A stretch of DNA of 64,000 bases from Mycobacteroides sp. CBMA 271. Its GTDB lineage: Bacteria; Actinomycetota; Actinomycetes; Mycobacteriales; Mycobacteriaceae. Every line of letters starts with the position of its first letter. Positions within the stretch are counted from its first letter, which is position 1. Location of the stretch: positions 372,001 to 436,000 of the forward strand of contig NZ_VTHB01000004.1 of assembly GCF_009729205.1 (NCBI RefSeq), given 5' to 3'. A model generated the notes under the pieces. That model ran no database searches and was not told the origin of the DNA. It worked only from the letters and a program-made list of their open reading frames with translations. Positions 50,266 to 60,346 of this stretch are shown here, one piece after another. Position numbers and translations under genes: made by a program.

Positions 50266-51606
50266 CTACTTCGGGCTGGCGCTGCCCGCTCTGCGCGTGG
50301 ACCGCTGGCCGTTCCCGCTGCGTCGCGGTGCACGTGCCGGACGACCCTCGGCGCCACCGCGGTGCCTTTGCTGGCGTTGGCCACGCTGATTGTTCGCCGC
50401 GGGTGATCCGGTAACCTTTTGCGCGGGAGCGGGTTTCACGTACGGCGCGATCTCGCCGACCAACGTCTTGACCTCGTCGGAATGGGCCGTCACCTGCTGC
50501 GGGGTGGCTGTGATGGCCGCCTTGCGCAACAGCTGAGTGACGTCGCGGCGCTGCTCAGGAAGCACCACGGTCACCACGTCGCCGGCGCCGCCGGCGCGCG
50601 CGGTACGGCCCGAGCGGTGCAGGTACGCCTTGTGTTCGGCGGGCGGGTCGACGTGCACCACCAGTGTCACGTCATCGACATGGACGCCGCGGGCGGCGAC
50701 ATCCGTCGCGACCAGCACACGTGCCTCGCCGTTGGAAAAGGCCGCGAGATTACGGTCACGTGCACCCTGAGAAAGGTTGCCGTGCAAGTCAACCGATGGG
50801 ATACCCGACTGATTGAGCTGCTGCGCAAGCCGTTTCGCCTGATGCTTGGTGCGCATGAACAGAATGCGTCGCCCGGTGCCGGAGGCCAGCGTGTTGACGA
50901 GATCACGCTTGGCGTCGGGGCCGCTGACGGTGAACACATGATGGGTCATTGCGGCGACAGGGGAGTCGACCGAATCGACCGAATGCTCGGCGGGGTTGTG
51001 CAGGAATCGCTTGACGAGCTTGTCGACATCGTTATCGAGGGTGGCCGAGAACAGCAGGCGCTGACCGGAACTCGGCGTCGCGGCCAGCAGTCGGGTCACA
51101 ACCGGGAGAAAACCGAGGTCTGCCATGTGGTCGGCCTCGTCCAGGACGCAGATCTGCACGGCGTCCAGAGTCAGATGACGTTGCTTCAGAAGATCTTCCA
51201 GGCGTCCTGGGCAGGCGACCACGATGTCGACGCCGGCCGAGAGGGCTTGGACCTGCCGGTGCTGGGAGACGCCACCGAAGATCGTGGTGACCTTGAGGCG
51301 GCAGGCTGTCGCCAAAGGTTCGATGACTGCACTGATTTGGGTCGCAAGCTCCCGTGTCGGCGCAAGCACGAGTGCGCGCGGCTTGCCCGGCGCCCGGTTG
51401 CCACTGGCGATACGGGCGACAACGGGAATGGAGAACGCGAGGGTTTTTCCGCTGCCGGTCTTGCCGCGGGCCAGTACGTCACGTCCGCCGAGTGTGTCTG
51501 GAAGGGTCGCGGCCTGGATGGGGAACGGCGCGCTGATTCCCTGGCCCTGCAAGACATCGATAAATGGTGCGGGCACGCCGAGAGAATCAAATGTGGGTTG
51601 AGACAT
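50266..51606 (-). CDS. rhlE: RhlE-type DEAD-box RNA helicase
   Basis: This 446-residue protein has every DEAD-box motif: the Q motif region (PFPIQAATLP), Walker A ARGKTGSGKT, PTREL, GG, CPGRL, VLDEADHM, SATL, then DVAARGVHVDD and HRSGRTARAG in the second RecA lobe. The C-terminal 70 residues are basic, with Gln/Arg/Gly repeats typical of RNA-binding tails. In mycobacteria RhlE works in RNA turnover and ribosome assembly. A gene-free 269-base region precedes it, which could hold a long 5' leader. Confidence 0.92.
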   Translation of the reverse strand: MSQPTFDSLGVPAPFIDVLQGQGISAPFPIQAATLPDTLGGRDVLARGKTGSGKTLAFSIPVVARIASGNRAPGKPRALVLAPTRELATQISAVIEPLATACRLKVTTIFGGVSQHRQVQALSAGVDIVVACPGRLEDLLKQRHLTLDAVQICVLDEADHMADLGFLPVVTRLLAATPSSGQRLLFSATLDNDVDKLVKRFLHNPAEHSVDSVDSPVAAMTHHVFTVSGPDAKRDLVNTLASGTGRRILFMRTKHQAKRLAQQLNQSGIPSVDLHGNLSQGARDRNLAAFSNGEARVLVATDVAARGVHVDDVTLVVHVDPPAEHKAYLHRSGRTARAGGAGDVVTVVLPEQRRDVTQLLRKAAITATPQQVTAHSDEVKTLVGEIAPYVKPAPAQKVTGSPAANNQRGQRQQRHRGGAEGRPARAPRRSGNGQRSTRRAGSASPK

Positions 51607-52712
<1,106 letters not shown>

Positions 52713-52719
52713 GGCTCGC

Positions 52720-53268
52720 CTAGGGGGTGGGCGTAGGGGCAGGCGCTTCACTCGGCACGCCAGTACCCGCGAGTGAGGTTCCGGTCTTGAGTAGCAGGTC
52801 GGAAGTCCGCTTCGACAGTTTCCAGCCGCCACTCTCGGGCGAGAAGGACATCGGGACGGCGAATCCGCCCATCTTCGGGCTGGGGCTGTTGATGGTGACA
52901 ACGGCATCGACGTCGCCCGGCGTCTCCGTCGACCACTTGGGGTCCTTCACGGTGAACGATAGCGGCGAGAACCCGGCGTCACCGATCGCTTTGGTGAACT
53001 TATCCAGCTGCTCGGGGGTGGCGCCCTGCACGGCGCTGACCTTTTCGGTGCCCGGCAGGTTCGGATCGGCGAGGCGGTTCAGGACGTCGGTGAGCACCGC
53101 CGGATCCGGCAGCGGATGATCCGGGACGGCCGCGGCGGCAGCCGACGATGCCGTCTGCGTCGCCGACGACGTGGCCGGACCTGCCTTATCGCTCGAGCTG
53201 CTGCAAGCGGTCAGGGCGAGAAAGGCTGCGCTGGCGGCGACGACAGCGAGACCAAAGTGACGGGCCAT
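52720..53268 (-). CDS. lppK: LppK-like lipoprotein of the MTB12/LppK family
   Basis: I prefer the ATG at 53268 (182 residues) because it starts a clean signal peptide, MARHFGLAVVAASAAFLALTAC, with the lipobox LTAC; an ATG at 53286 would add six residues. After the Cys comes a Ser/Ala-rich linker, then a cystatin-like domain (VLTDVLNRLADPNLPG ... FAVPMSFSPESGGWKLSKRTSDLLL). The domain is also found in the next gene, so the two are paralogues. It would be anchored on the outer face of the membrane. Position beside trmI and mpa matches lppK (Rv2116). Function unknown. Confidence 0.85.
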   Translation of the reverse strand: MARHFGLAVVAASAAFLALTACSSSSDKAGPATSSATQTASSAAAAAVPDHPLPDPAVLTDVLNRLADPNLPGTEKVSAVQGATPEQLDKFTKAIGDAGFSPLSFTVKDPKWSTETPGDVDAVVTINSPSPKMGGFAVPMSFSPESGGWKLSKRTSDLLLKTGTSLAGTGVPSEAPAPTPTP

Positions 53269-53403
53269 GATCGAGGTGACTCCCATTCGACGTATCGGCT
53301 AAGTCTGTCGGCGAAATCGTTCGACAGTGCGGTGACAATGTGCGGTGATCGGGTTCGTGAAAATCTTTCCGCCGTCCATCGCGCGGTTCTACGTCCTACC
53401 GTT

Positions 53404-53937
53404 CTACCGCCCAGACTTACCGGACGCCGCCTGGATCAGTGAAATGGCCGATGCCTTACTGATCTTCCAGCCGTCCTGATTCACGAAGTTGACCTTCGTG
53501 GAGTAGGCCTGCGTTCTGGGACCGCTGATGGTGACCGCGGCTGCGGCCAGGCCCGGACCGGTGGACTTGATATCGGACACGGTGAATGCGAGCGGTAGGA
53601 AACCGTCACGGTTGGCGTTCTTGAAGGCGCGGTCGGCATAGATCGCCTCGCCGGCGCCAATGCCGCCCTCGACGAGACCGCCCTTGGCAAGGGCCGACAC
53701 GCCCGGATCGGCGAGCGAGTACAGCAAACCGCTCAGCTCGTCGGAGGTGGGCGCCGCTTCGGCCGGGTCGGCGGGTACGTCCATCGGAACATCCCACGCT
53801 GCGGGGACCACGGCGGTTGGCATAGCGGTCGTTGCTGCGGGACCAGGAGAGCTGGCTGTCGGCATGGCCAGGCCAACCGCTGCCACCGTGAGTAAACCCA
53901 GCATGGCGGCCCCCGACATACTGGTTCGTGAGCTCAC
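53404..53937 (-). CDS. Secreted MTB12 (CFP-2)-family protein
   Basis: This 177-residue protein starts at a GTG with AAAGGA 6 bases upstream. A signal peptide (about 1-28) is followed by a Pro/Ala-rich linker and the MTB12-type domain: LSGLLYSLADPGVSALAKGGLVEGGIG, LPLAFTVSDIKSTGPG, and VNFVNQDGWKISKASAISLIQAA. The same order of helix, strand and WK(L/I)SK motif appears in the lppK product next door. No lipobox is present, so it is probably released. A 116-base gap without a gene separates the two. Confidence 0.8.
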   Translation of the reverse strand: MSSRTSMSGAAMLGLLTVAAVGLAMPTASSPGPAATTAMPTAVVPAAWDVPMDVPADPAEAAPTSDELSGLLYSLADPGVSALAKGGLVEGGIGAGEAIYADRAFKNANRDGFLPLAFTVSDIKSTGPGLAAAAVTISGPRTQAYSTKVNFVNQDGWKISKASAISLIQAASGKSGR

Positions 53938-54082
53938 GGTTGTCCTTTCGATCTACCTGAATGTGACGAACGCTAACAGCGTAGACGTCCTAGGCAACGG
54001 GTAGACCCCGCACGGCTTGCCAATCGCCGGTAGCGTTGAAGTATCCACCGCACCAATTCTCGGTGTGGGAAAGGAGGACATC

Positions 54083-55891
54083 ATGAGTGAGTCGGAGCGT
54101 TCTGAGGCGTTCAGCACACCGGATGCCGCCGAAGTGGAGCGGCTACGCCGAGAGATTGCCGCGCTGCGCCAACAGCTGGAAGACAGCGCCACGCACGCGC
54201 CCGGTGATGCCGCTCGCCTCCGCGATCTCAATCAGCTCGAGGCCCGCGTCGACTCTCTGAACGCGCGCAACGCCAAGTTGATGGACACCCTCAAGGAGGC
54301 CCGTCAGCAGCTCTTAGCGCTCCGCGAGGAGGTCGACCGGCTGGGGCAGCCGCCGAGTGGTTACGGCGTGCTGCTGGCCGTGCAGGCCGACGAGACGGTG
54401 GACGTGTTCACCTCAGGCCGCAAGATGCGCGTGACCTGCTCTCCCAACATCGAGACCAGTGAGCTGCGCCGCGGACAAACTGTGCGTCTCAACGAGGCGC
54501 TCACCGTAGTCGAGGCCGGCAACTTCGAATCGGTCGGTGAGATCAGCACTTTGCGGGAGTTGCTCGACGACGGGCACCGGGCACTCGTGGTGGGGCATGC
54601 CGATGAGGAACGCATCGTCTGGCTGGCCGATCCGCTGATTGCACCTGACCTCGCGGACAAGACGGACGACGACAATGACGATGACCTGAAGCCGCGGAAA
54701 CTGCGGCCCGGCGATTCGTTGCTGGTGGACACCAAGGCCGGATACGCCTTCGAGCGCATTCCCAAGGCCGAGGTCGAGGACCTGGTGTTGGAAGAGGTTC
54801 CGGACGTCAGCTACAGCGACATCGGTGGTCTGACCCGACAGATCGAGCAGATCCGCGATGCGGTCGAGCTGCCGTTCCTGCACAAGGACCTTTACCGGGA
54901 GTACGCACTGCGCCCGCCCAAGGGTGTGCTGCTCTACGGACCACCCGGATGCGGAAAGACCCTTATCGCCAAGGCCGTTGCCAACTCGTTGGCCAAGAAG
55001 ATGGCCGAGGTGCGCGGCGACGACTCGCGCGAGGCGAAGTCGTACTTCCTGAACATCAAGGGCCCGGAGCTGCTCAACAAGTTCGTCGGTGAGACCGAGC
55101 GGCATATCCGCTTGATCTTCCAGCGGGCCCGCGAAAAGGCTTCCGAGGGAACGCCCGTCATCGTCTTCTTTGACGAGATGGACTCGATCTTCCGCACCCG
55201 TGGAACCGGTGTCAGCTCCGATGTGGAGACGACGGTGGTGCCTCAGCTGCTCAGTGAGATCGACGGTGTCGAGGGCCTCGAGAACGTCATCGTCATCGGT
55301 GCCTCCAACCGCGAGGACATGATCGACCCGGCGATCCTGCGGCCCGGCCGCCTGGACGTCAAGATCAAGATCGAGCGACCGGATGCCGAATCGGCACAGG
55401 ACATCTTCTCGAAGTACCTCACCGAGAAGCTGCCGGTGCACGCCGACGATCTGGCCGAGTTCGGCGGAGACCGCGGGTTGACAGTCAAGGCGATGATCGA
55501 GAAGGTCGTGGACCGGATGTACGCCGAGATCGACGACAACCGGTTCCTGGAGGTCACCTATGCCAACGGTGACAAGGAAGTCATGTACTTCAAGGACTTC
55601 AACTCCGGGGCAATGATTCAGAACGTCGTGGACCGCGCGAAGAAGAACGCCATCAAGGCGGTGCTCGAGACTGGGCAGCGGGGCTTGCGGATTCAGCATC
55701 TGCTGGATTCGATCGTCGACGAGTTCGCCGAGAACGAGGACCTGCCCAACACCACCAATCCGGATGACTGGGCACGGATCTCGGGCAAGAAGGGCGAGCG
55801 GATCGTCTACATCCGCACGCTGGTCACCGGCAAGTCGTCCAGTGCCAGCCGCGCCATCGACACCGAATCGAGCCTGGGCCAGTACCTGTAA
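54083..55891 (+). CDS. mpa: Mpa, mycobacterial proteasomal AAA ATPase
   Basis: I chose the ATG at 54083, which has AAGGAGG 6 bases upstream. The 602 residues comprise an N-terminal coiled coil (about 15-90, the Pup-binding part), two OB-fold interdomain regions, and one AAA module with Walker A GPPGCGKT (Lys292), Walker [11 protein letters not shown] and sensor/second-region motifs in [20 protein letters not shown]. The protein ends GQYL, with the penultimate Tyr that docks into the 20S proteasome. It unfolds pupylated proteins for degradation. Pup, Dop and prcBA are not in the window. Confidence 0.96.
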   Translation: MSESERSEAFSTPDAAEVERLRREIAALRQQLEDSATHAPGDAARLRDLNQLEARVDSLNARNAKLMDTLKEARQQLLALREEVDRLGQPPSGYGVLLAVQADETVDVFTSGRKMRVTCSPNIETSELRRGQTVRLNEALTVVEAGNFESVGEISTLRELLDDGHRALVVGHADEERIVWLADPLIAPDLADKTDDDNDDDLKPRKLRPGDSLLVDTKAGYAFERIPKAEVEDLVLEEVPDVSYSDIGGLTRQIEQIRDAVELPFLHKDLYREYALRPPKGVLLYGPPGCGKTLIAKAVANSLAKKMAEVRGDDSREAKSYFLNIKGPELLNKFVGETERHIRLIFQRAREKASEGTPVIVFFDEMDSIFRTRGTGVSSDVETTVVPQLLSEIDGVEGLENVIVIGASNREDMIDPAILRPGRLDVKIKIERPDAESAQDIFSKYLTEKLPVHADDLAEFGGDRGLTVKAMIEKVVDRMYAEIDDNRFLEVTYANGDKEVMYFKDFNSGAMIQNVVDRAKKNAIKAVLETGQRGLRIQHLLDSIVDEFAENEDLPNTTNPDDWARISGKKGERIVYIRTLVTGKSSSASRAIDTESSLGQYL

Positions 55892-55899
55892 CGCTTGAA

Positions 55900-55961
55900 C
55901 GCCGAGCGTGAAGCTGTTGCGGAGAATCACGCGGAAACCCGCTATAACTTCACACTCGGCG
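55900..55961. repeat. Long imperfect palindrome between mpa and convergent methyltransferase
   Basis: CGCCGAGCGTGAAG (55900-55913) pairs with CTTCACACTCGGCG (55948-55961) at 13 of 14 positions, enclosing 34 bases that contain a second stem (GCGG at 55931-55934 with CCGC at 55939-55942). The right arm runs into the last codons of the methyltransferase. It may be a bidirectional terminator without a T-run or a copy of a dispersed intergenic palindrome. Confidence 0.65.
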
Positions 55962-56825
55962 CGCGGTCATCACCGCCTGCCAGTCGCCGGGGGCGAGCCG
56001 ACGCGCGTCGGCGGGATCATAGCGGCCCAGAAGGTCTGGAACGCGTAGGTGTTCGATCGTCTGAAAGCCGTGGCGCGCAAGCAATTCATCGACCTGAACA
56101 CTCGTCATCCCTGTGCGATACGGCTCGCCCCGTCGCGTCACGGACTTGGACACCCGACGCACCTCGGGGCGCGGGCTGTGGTGGCCGACGATGTCGGGAT
56201 CGCCGTAGTCCATAAGGAGCCTGCTGCCCGGCGCGCAGAGCTTTGCCAACTGCGTCAGCGTCGATTCGAGCGCGGCCTCCGTGAGGTAGTACGTCACCCC
56301 GAGCCACACCACGAGTGCCGTTGCGGCCGTATCGAATCCGGCATCGAGTAGGAGGGTTGTTACGTCGTCATGCTCGAAGTCGCACGGAACCCAGACGAGC
56401 CGCGACCCATCGGCGCCGCTCGAGTGCATGCGGATCTGCTTCGCGCGCTGCGTAGTGGGTGCGTCCACCTCGAACACCGTGACAGGCGAGGAGCCTAGGT
56501 GCTGGCTCGTTGTGTCGAAGCCCGCGCCTAGCACCACTACCTGGGTGATACCGGCGACCGCTGCAGACCGGACCTGGTCATCGGACACCCGCCGCCGCAA
56601 CACGATGTGGGCGTGCAATCCGGCGCACCAACGATCCACCAGACGCAGTCCCCAGCGCGCGAGGCGTGGTGACGTCAGCGTGGCACGCAACAGCGGATTG
56701 GTGACGAACCGTCCGGACGGGTGATCGTTCAGCAGGCCGTCGCGCTGAAGGGACTCGGCCGCCCGCTGCCATGCGTTGAACTGTGCGGTCAGGCTTGCAC
56801 TTTGGTCGAGTCGTCGCTTGGGCAT
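55950..56825 (-). CDS. AdoMet-dependent methyltransferase, TIGR00027/LCMT-like family
   Basis: I chose the ATG at 56825 (291 residues, MPKRRLDQSASLTAQF). The family signature is VVVLGAGFDTTSQHL for AdoMet binding, followed by VFEVDAPTTQRAKQIR and VWLGVTYYLTEAALESTL. These proteins form large paralogous sets in mycobacteria (annotated as putative O-methyltransferases) and resemble leucine carboxyl methyltransferases; most substrates are unknown. Its stop lies within the palindrome shared with the mpa 3' side. An upstream gap of 142 bases separates it from the divergent MDMPI-like gene. Confidence 0.85.
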   Translation of the reverse strand: MPKRRLDQSASLTAQFNAWQRAAESLQRDGLLNDHPSGRFVTNPLLRATLTSPRLARWGLRLVDRWCAGLHAHIVLRRRVSDDQVRSAAVAGITQVVVLGAGFDTTSQHLGSSPVTVFEVDAPTTQRAKQIRMHSSGADGSRLVWVPCDFEHDDVTTLLLDAGFDTAATALVVWLGVTYYLTEAALESTLTQLAKLCAPGSRLLMDYGDPDIVGHHSPRPEVRRVSKSVTRRGEPYRTGMTSVQVDELLARHGFQTIEHLRVPDLLGRYDPADARRLAPGDWQAVMTARRV

Positions 56826-56967
56826 ACCGCGAGAATAGAGAGACGCGGTGGTCGAAATTGACGTGCTGGCAGTGCATGGCAGTGCCTGGCAGGTTGCGGC
56901 GGTGCTGGTGAGGGCGATCGACCTAGCATGACGAGCACAGCCCACATCAGCCCACATGGGAGGACGT

Positions 56968-57576
56968 ATGAAGCCCAAGGAAATGCTCGCCGCCGAACGT
57001 GCCAGCTTGGCCGAGTTCCTACACACGCTGTCCGAAGATGACTGGTTGGCGCCGTCATTGTGCGACGGATGGACCGTCCGCGATGTGGTGGCGCACGCGT
57101 CAGTCGACGCGGTCTCGCTAGGTGCGTATCTGGGGACCGCACTGCGAAACCCGTCGATCAACAAACTCAACGGCGCCCTCATCGAACGCACCGGACATTT
57201 GTCGAATCGGGACCTGCTGCGTCATTTCGAGTCGGCGGTACAACCCGGCGCCTTCGGCAAGATGGCGCCGGCGGCGCTTCATACCGACGCCATGGTGCAT
57301 CACCAGGACATCAGGCGACCATTGGGGAGGCCGCGGACCATACCCGAGCAGCGGCTGGTCTTCGCCCTAGACCATCCGGATTTTGGTGCGCACCCTAAGC
57401 GGTACACCAAAGGGCTGCGTTTCGTGGCAACCGATGTGCCTGGGTGGGCCAAGGGAACCGGGCCCGAGGTGCGCGGCACCGGGGAGGCCTTGGTGCTGGC
57501 GATGGCGGGCCGCCCCGTGGTGCTCGGCGAACTGGACGGCGACGGTGTACCGACCTTGGCTGATCGCATGCGCTAA
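56968..57576 (+). CDS. Maleylpyruvate isomerase-like (MDMPI/DinB-type) protein
   Basis: I chose the ATG at 56968, preceded by GGGAGG; an ATG at 56956 would add four residues. The 202 residues match mycothiol-dependent maleylpyruvate isomerase N-terminal domains: LAEFLHTLSEDDWLAPSLCDGWTVRDVVAHA holds the first metal-binding His, and LHTDAMVHHQDIRRPLG holds the others. The C-terminal part (GEALVLAMAGRPVVLGELDGDGVPTLADRM) is a small sterol-carrier-like segment. Members act as thiol-dependent enzymes using mycothiol; the exact reaction here is unknown. It overlaps the end of the convergent membrane-protein gene by 4 bases. Confidence 0.82.
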   Translation: MKPKEMLAAERASLAEFLHTLSEDDWLAPSLCDGWTVRDVVAHASVDAVSLGAYLGTALRNPSINKLNGALIERTGHLSNRDLLRHFESAVQPGAFGKMAPAALHTDAMVHHQDIRRPLGRPRTIPEQRLVFALDHPDFGAHPKRYTKGLRFVATDVPGWAKGTGPEVRGTGEALVLAMAGRPVVLGELDGDGVPTLADRMR

Positions 57577-58724
57577 ACGCGCGCGGCAACCAGGTAGGCG
57601 TCGCGGCCCGCCAGACTCACCGCGACATCGGCAATCAGTGGGTCGAAGAATCGGCTGCGGTACTGCGGGTCAACGCTGCTATTGACCGTGAAGTACAGCC
57701 CGGAAAGCACCGCGACCAACAGCGCCATGTGAATCAGCGTCTGTGGCACCCCGATTCGGATACCGAACCATGTCCCGGCGCACGGTGGTGCCGCCCCGGA
57801 AGGGCAGGTGGCTTCGTTGGACCACAGTGCCATGACGTCGTGGGGCACCGCCACAATGCCGAGCAGCATGAAGAAGGCGAACACCCCGCTGGTGAAGAAC
57901 GCGACCTGGATTGCCTGGGAGACCACCATGACCAGTAGCACATTCAACCGTTCCGGCCATCGCAAGGCGGGGCTCGGCGCCTCATCTTCGGCGAGGTCCG
58001 CCAGTGGCGTCCCCACCAGCAGCGCCCGGGTCGCTGGTTGTCCGGCACGGTTCTCGCGCAGGCTGGCCAGCTCGTCGCGCACAGTCACCGCCATGAACGC
58101 CACCGCCGTCAGCGCGAGGAAACCGATTGTCTGCCAGAGTCTTTCTCGGGTGACACGCGCCGACAGCTGCCATAGCTCGCCGGTGAAGAACACCACCACG
58201 GTCAACATGAGTAGCGGCAACGCGCGGGACATCAGTGTGCCGAGCGCTCCGAATTGTGTTGAGGCGTAACGCAGTGCCCACAGACCGATAGAACCGGCGC
58301 CCAGGTAGGTCAGCCAGATCAGCACCAGCGCGGCCACCAGAAACGCGGGCATCATCGTGGCGGCGGCGGCCCATGTGCCGGTATCGGCGAGGGGCAGCAC
58401 GATCACGAAGATCGCGATGACGAGCCAGGACAGGGCGCGGCGCACGGTGTCGGCGCGGACGGTACCGAGGCGCTGCAGTGTCGTCAGCACCAACGGCTGC
58501 GCCGCCATTAGCAGAGCCAGCACCACCAGAAGGATCATCAGCACGATCGAGCGGGTGTCGTTGTCGGTGGAGACCAATTCGTACAGCGAGACGCCAGCGC
58601 CCGCCACCCCGATCATGGGTGCGGAGCGGTCCAGCAGCTCGCGCGAACGGACGCGACGGTCCAGGACGACGGGCAGCCCCCGGCCCAGGAACCACTCATG
58701 GACGTCCTCAAGATTGCGCACCAC
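57573..58724 (-). CDS. Polytopic membrane protein of unknown function, divergent from sigL
   Basis: I chose the GTG at 58724 (383 residues), with GGGTGAT a few bases upstream; a second GTG lies at 58721. The N-terminal about 40 residues are soluble (VRNLEDVHEWFLGRGLPVVLDRR). About nine transmembrane helices follow, separated by a soluble central loop near RDELASLRENRAGQPATRALLVGTPLADLAEDE and a periplasmic loop with two Cys (EATCPSGAAPPCAGTW) that could form a disulphide. I do not recognise the family. Divergence from sigL suggests it could be part of the same envelope response. Confidence 0.7.
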   Translation of the reverse strand: MVRNLEDVHEWFLGRGLPVVLDRRVRSRELLDRSAPMIGVAGAGVSLYELVSTDNDTRSIVLMILLVVLALLMAAQPLVLTTLQRLGTVRADTVRRALSWLVIAIFVIVLPLADTGTWAAAATMMPAFLVAALVLIWLTYLGAGSIGLWALRYASTQFGALGTLMSRALPLLMLTVVVFFTGELWQLSARVTRERLWQTIGFLALTAVAFMAVTVRDELASLRENRAGQPATRALLVGTPLADLAEDEAPSPALRWPERLNVLLVMVVSQAIQVAFFTSGVFAFFMLLGIVAVPHDVMALWSNEATCPSGAAPPCAGTWFGIRIGVPQTLIHMALLVAVLSGLYFTVNSSVDPQYRSRFFDPLIADVAVSLAGRDAYLVAARV

Positions 58725-58827
58725 GTCATGATCACCCGAGCGGCGGCGATACCCGTCGACGCAGCGCGGCGTGTTTCTGGGTGTGACGAGCGAAAAGGCT
58801 GTTCGGCCGAGTAGAACGCGCGTATTT

Positions 58828-58855
58828 TGAACCAATCGGGCGGTCGAATCGTGTA
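58828..58855 (+). promoter_or_regulatory. SigL-type promoter of sigL-rslA (autoregulation)
   Basis: The -35 TGAACC (58828-58833) and the -10 CGTGTA (58850-58855) are separated by exactly 16 bases. I recall the SigL consensus as TGAACC with a CGTgt-type -10. The predicted start near 58862 leaves a short leader with GGAGG before the ATG at 58873. An identical element occurs at 60313. Autoregulation of sigL is known in M. tuberculosis. Confidence 0.85.
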
Positions 58856-58872
58856 ACCGTCGGAGGTGTTGC

Positions 58873-59445
58873 ATGGCGGATGGGCAGGCGAAGCCTGACG
58901 GGCGTCGCGTAGGCGGCTCGTCGAAGCATGATGGTCTTCGCGCAAGCGGCTCATCATCCCTGATGCGCGCCTTTTACGACGAGTATGCGGGCCCGCTACA
59001 CCGCTATGTCATGCATCTGACGCACGATTCGGCGCTGGCGGAAGACATCGTGCAGGAGGTGTTGTTGCGGGCGTGGCGGCATCCGACGCTCGTCGACCAG
59101 ACTGAAGGGTCGGCGCGCGCTTGGCTCTTCACGGTCGCCCACAACCTCGTCCGGGATAACGCACGGAGCTCGCGTTTCCGCAGCGAGATTGCCACCGCAG
59201 AGACGCCCGAGTTCGCGGGGCCCGACCAGGTGGACGCGACGCTGGATGCGTGGCTCGTCGCCGAGGCGCTGCGCACACTATCCACCGATCACCGAGCCGT
59301 AATCTTGCGTGCGTACTACCGCGGGAGCTCGGTCGCTGATATCTCCGCCGAGCTGGGCGTGCCCGAAGGTACCGTCAAGTCACGCCTGCACTATGGCGTG
59401 CGTGCGCTGCGGTTGTCGCTGCAGGAAATGGGGGTCACGCGATGA
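58873..59445 (+). CDS. sigL: SigL, ECF RNA-polymerase sigma factor
   Basis: This 190-residue ECF sigma factor has region 2 at about 31-66 (LMRAFYDEYAGPLHRYVMHLTHDSALAEDIVQEVLLRAWRHP, -10 recognition) and region 4 at about 136-185 (LSTDHRAVILRAYYRGSSVADISAELGVPEGTVKSRLHYGVRAL, -35 recognition). Its end LQEMGVTR matches SigL of M. tuberculosis. An N-terminal basic extension of about 30 residues is longer than usual. It is preceded by GGAGG and its own promoter, and overlaps rslA by ATGA. It would be released from RslA by an oxidative or redox signal. Confidence 0.92.
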   Translation: MADGQAKPDGRRVGGSSKHDGLRASGSSSLMRAFYDEYAGPLHRYVMHLTHDSALAEDIVQEVLLRAWRHPTLVDQTEGSARAWLFTVAHNLVRDNARSSRFRSEIATAETPEFAGPDQVDATLDAWLVAEALRTLSTDHRAVILRAYYRGSSVADISAELGVPEGTVKSRLHYGVRALRLSLQEMGVTR

Positions 59446-60188
59446 CTGTCGAACATGTCTACTCCGACTGGGATGCGGCCTACGTGTTGGGCGCGTTGTC
59501 GTCGGCCGACCGCCGCGAGTACGAGCAGCACCTGGTCGACTGCGCCAGCTGCCAGCGCGCGCTCTCCGAGGTCACCGCGATGCCCGGTCTGTTGTCGAAG
59601 GTTGATCGCGGTTACGCCGAGAAGATGGAACTCGAAGACCCTCCGACGCTCGCTAGGCCGGCCACCAGTTGCCCGGTGCAGGCACTGTGGCCCAAGCTGC
59701 AGGCTCGGTGGCGCAGGCAGAGCGCCGTGCGTCGGCTCGCCTATGCGGGTGCGCTCGCGGTAGCGGCGGCCATTGCGCTGACGGTGTCGCTGGTTCCGCC
59801 GCCCTGGTATCACCGGCCCGCACCGATGAATGTCGCGGCGGGCTCGCTACCGTCGGGTGAGCATTGGCAACCGATGCGCCAGGTAACACCGTCGCCCTTG
59901 AGCGCCCAGGTGGCACTGGTTCGCGACGGCGTCGGCACCCGCATCGAAATGTGGTGCAGCTACCCGGTGTACGGCGACGATGCCGATGACACGGCGGCGC
60001 CGTATGCGCTGCGGATCGGCACCCGCAACGGCGGGAACATCATCGCCAGTTCGTGGACGGCCAAGCCGGGGTCGACGATGATGACCTCGACGACTATCCC
60101 GACGGCGCAGGACCAGATCGAGAGCGTCCAGGTGATCGACAACCATGGCGACGCCTCACCGCTGGTGTTCCTCGAACTGCGCCGCTGA
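59442..60188 (+). CDS. rslA: RslA, zinc-binding anti-sigma factor for SigL
   Basis: This 248-residue membrane protein has an N-terminal ZAS domain with H30-x3-C34-x2-C37 (EQHLVDCASC), the redox-sensitive zinc motif of RslA-like proteins. One transmembrane helix lies at about 97-117 (YAGALAVAAAIALTVSL), and an extracytoplasmic beta-rich domain follows. The cytoplasmic domain binds SigL and holds it inactive; loss of zinc on oxidation would release the sigma factor. It is coupled to sigL by an ATGA overlap. A 158-base gap follows, holding the second SigL promoter. Confidence 0.92.
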   Translation: MTVEHVYSDWDAAYVLGALSSADRREYEQHLVDCASCQRALSEVTAMPGLLSKVDRGYAEKMELEDPPTLARPATSCPVQALWPKLQARWRRQSAVRRLAYAGALAVAAAIALTVSLVPPPWYHRPAPMNVAAGSLPSGEHWQPMRQVTPSPLSAQVALVRDGVGTRIEMWCSYPVYGDDADDTAAPYALRIGTRNGGNIIASSWTAKPGSTMMTSTTIPTAQDQIESVQVIDNHGDASPLVFLELRR

Positions 60189-60312
60189 CGTTCTCACCCC
60201 TTGCGCGGTCCCTTGGCGCTGTGACGTGCCCAAACTGGGATTACCTGAAACTCGATTCATGTTGTGCCATGGCATGATTGAGATGACTTGATCACTTTTT
60301 CTGGCGGATTGT

Positions 60313-60340
60313 TGAACCCGTCACGTGTGGAGGTCGTGTA
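60313..60340 (+). promoter_or_regulatory. Second SigL-type promoter, in front of the ThDP-enzyme operon
   Basis: TGAACC (60313-60318), 16 bases, CGTGTA (60335-60340): the same -35, spacing and -10 as the sigL promoter. The ATG of the next gene begins 7 bases after the -10, so transcription should start on or within about a base of it, giving a leaderless transcript. The rest of the 60189-60346 gap holds a TGCCATGGCA palindrome at 60265-60274 and an AT-rich stretch. Confidence 0.82.
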
Positions 60341-60346
60341 CTAGTC

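Noticed and set aside
54413..55930. 505-codon open frame antisense to mpa
   Set aside because: It is within a complete AAA ATPase gene and has Leu/Gln/His-rich composition without any family feature.
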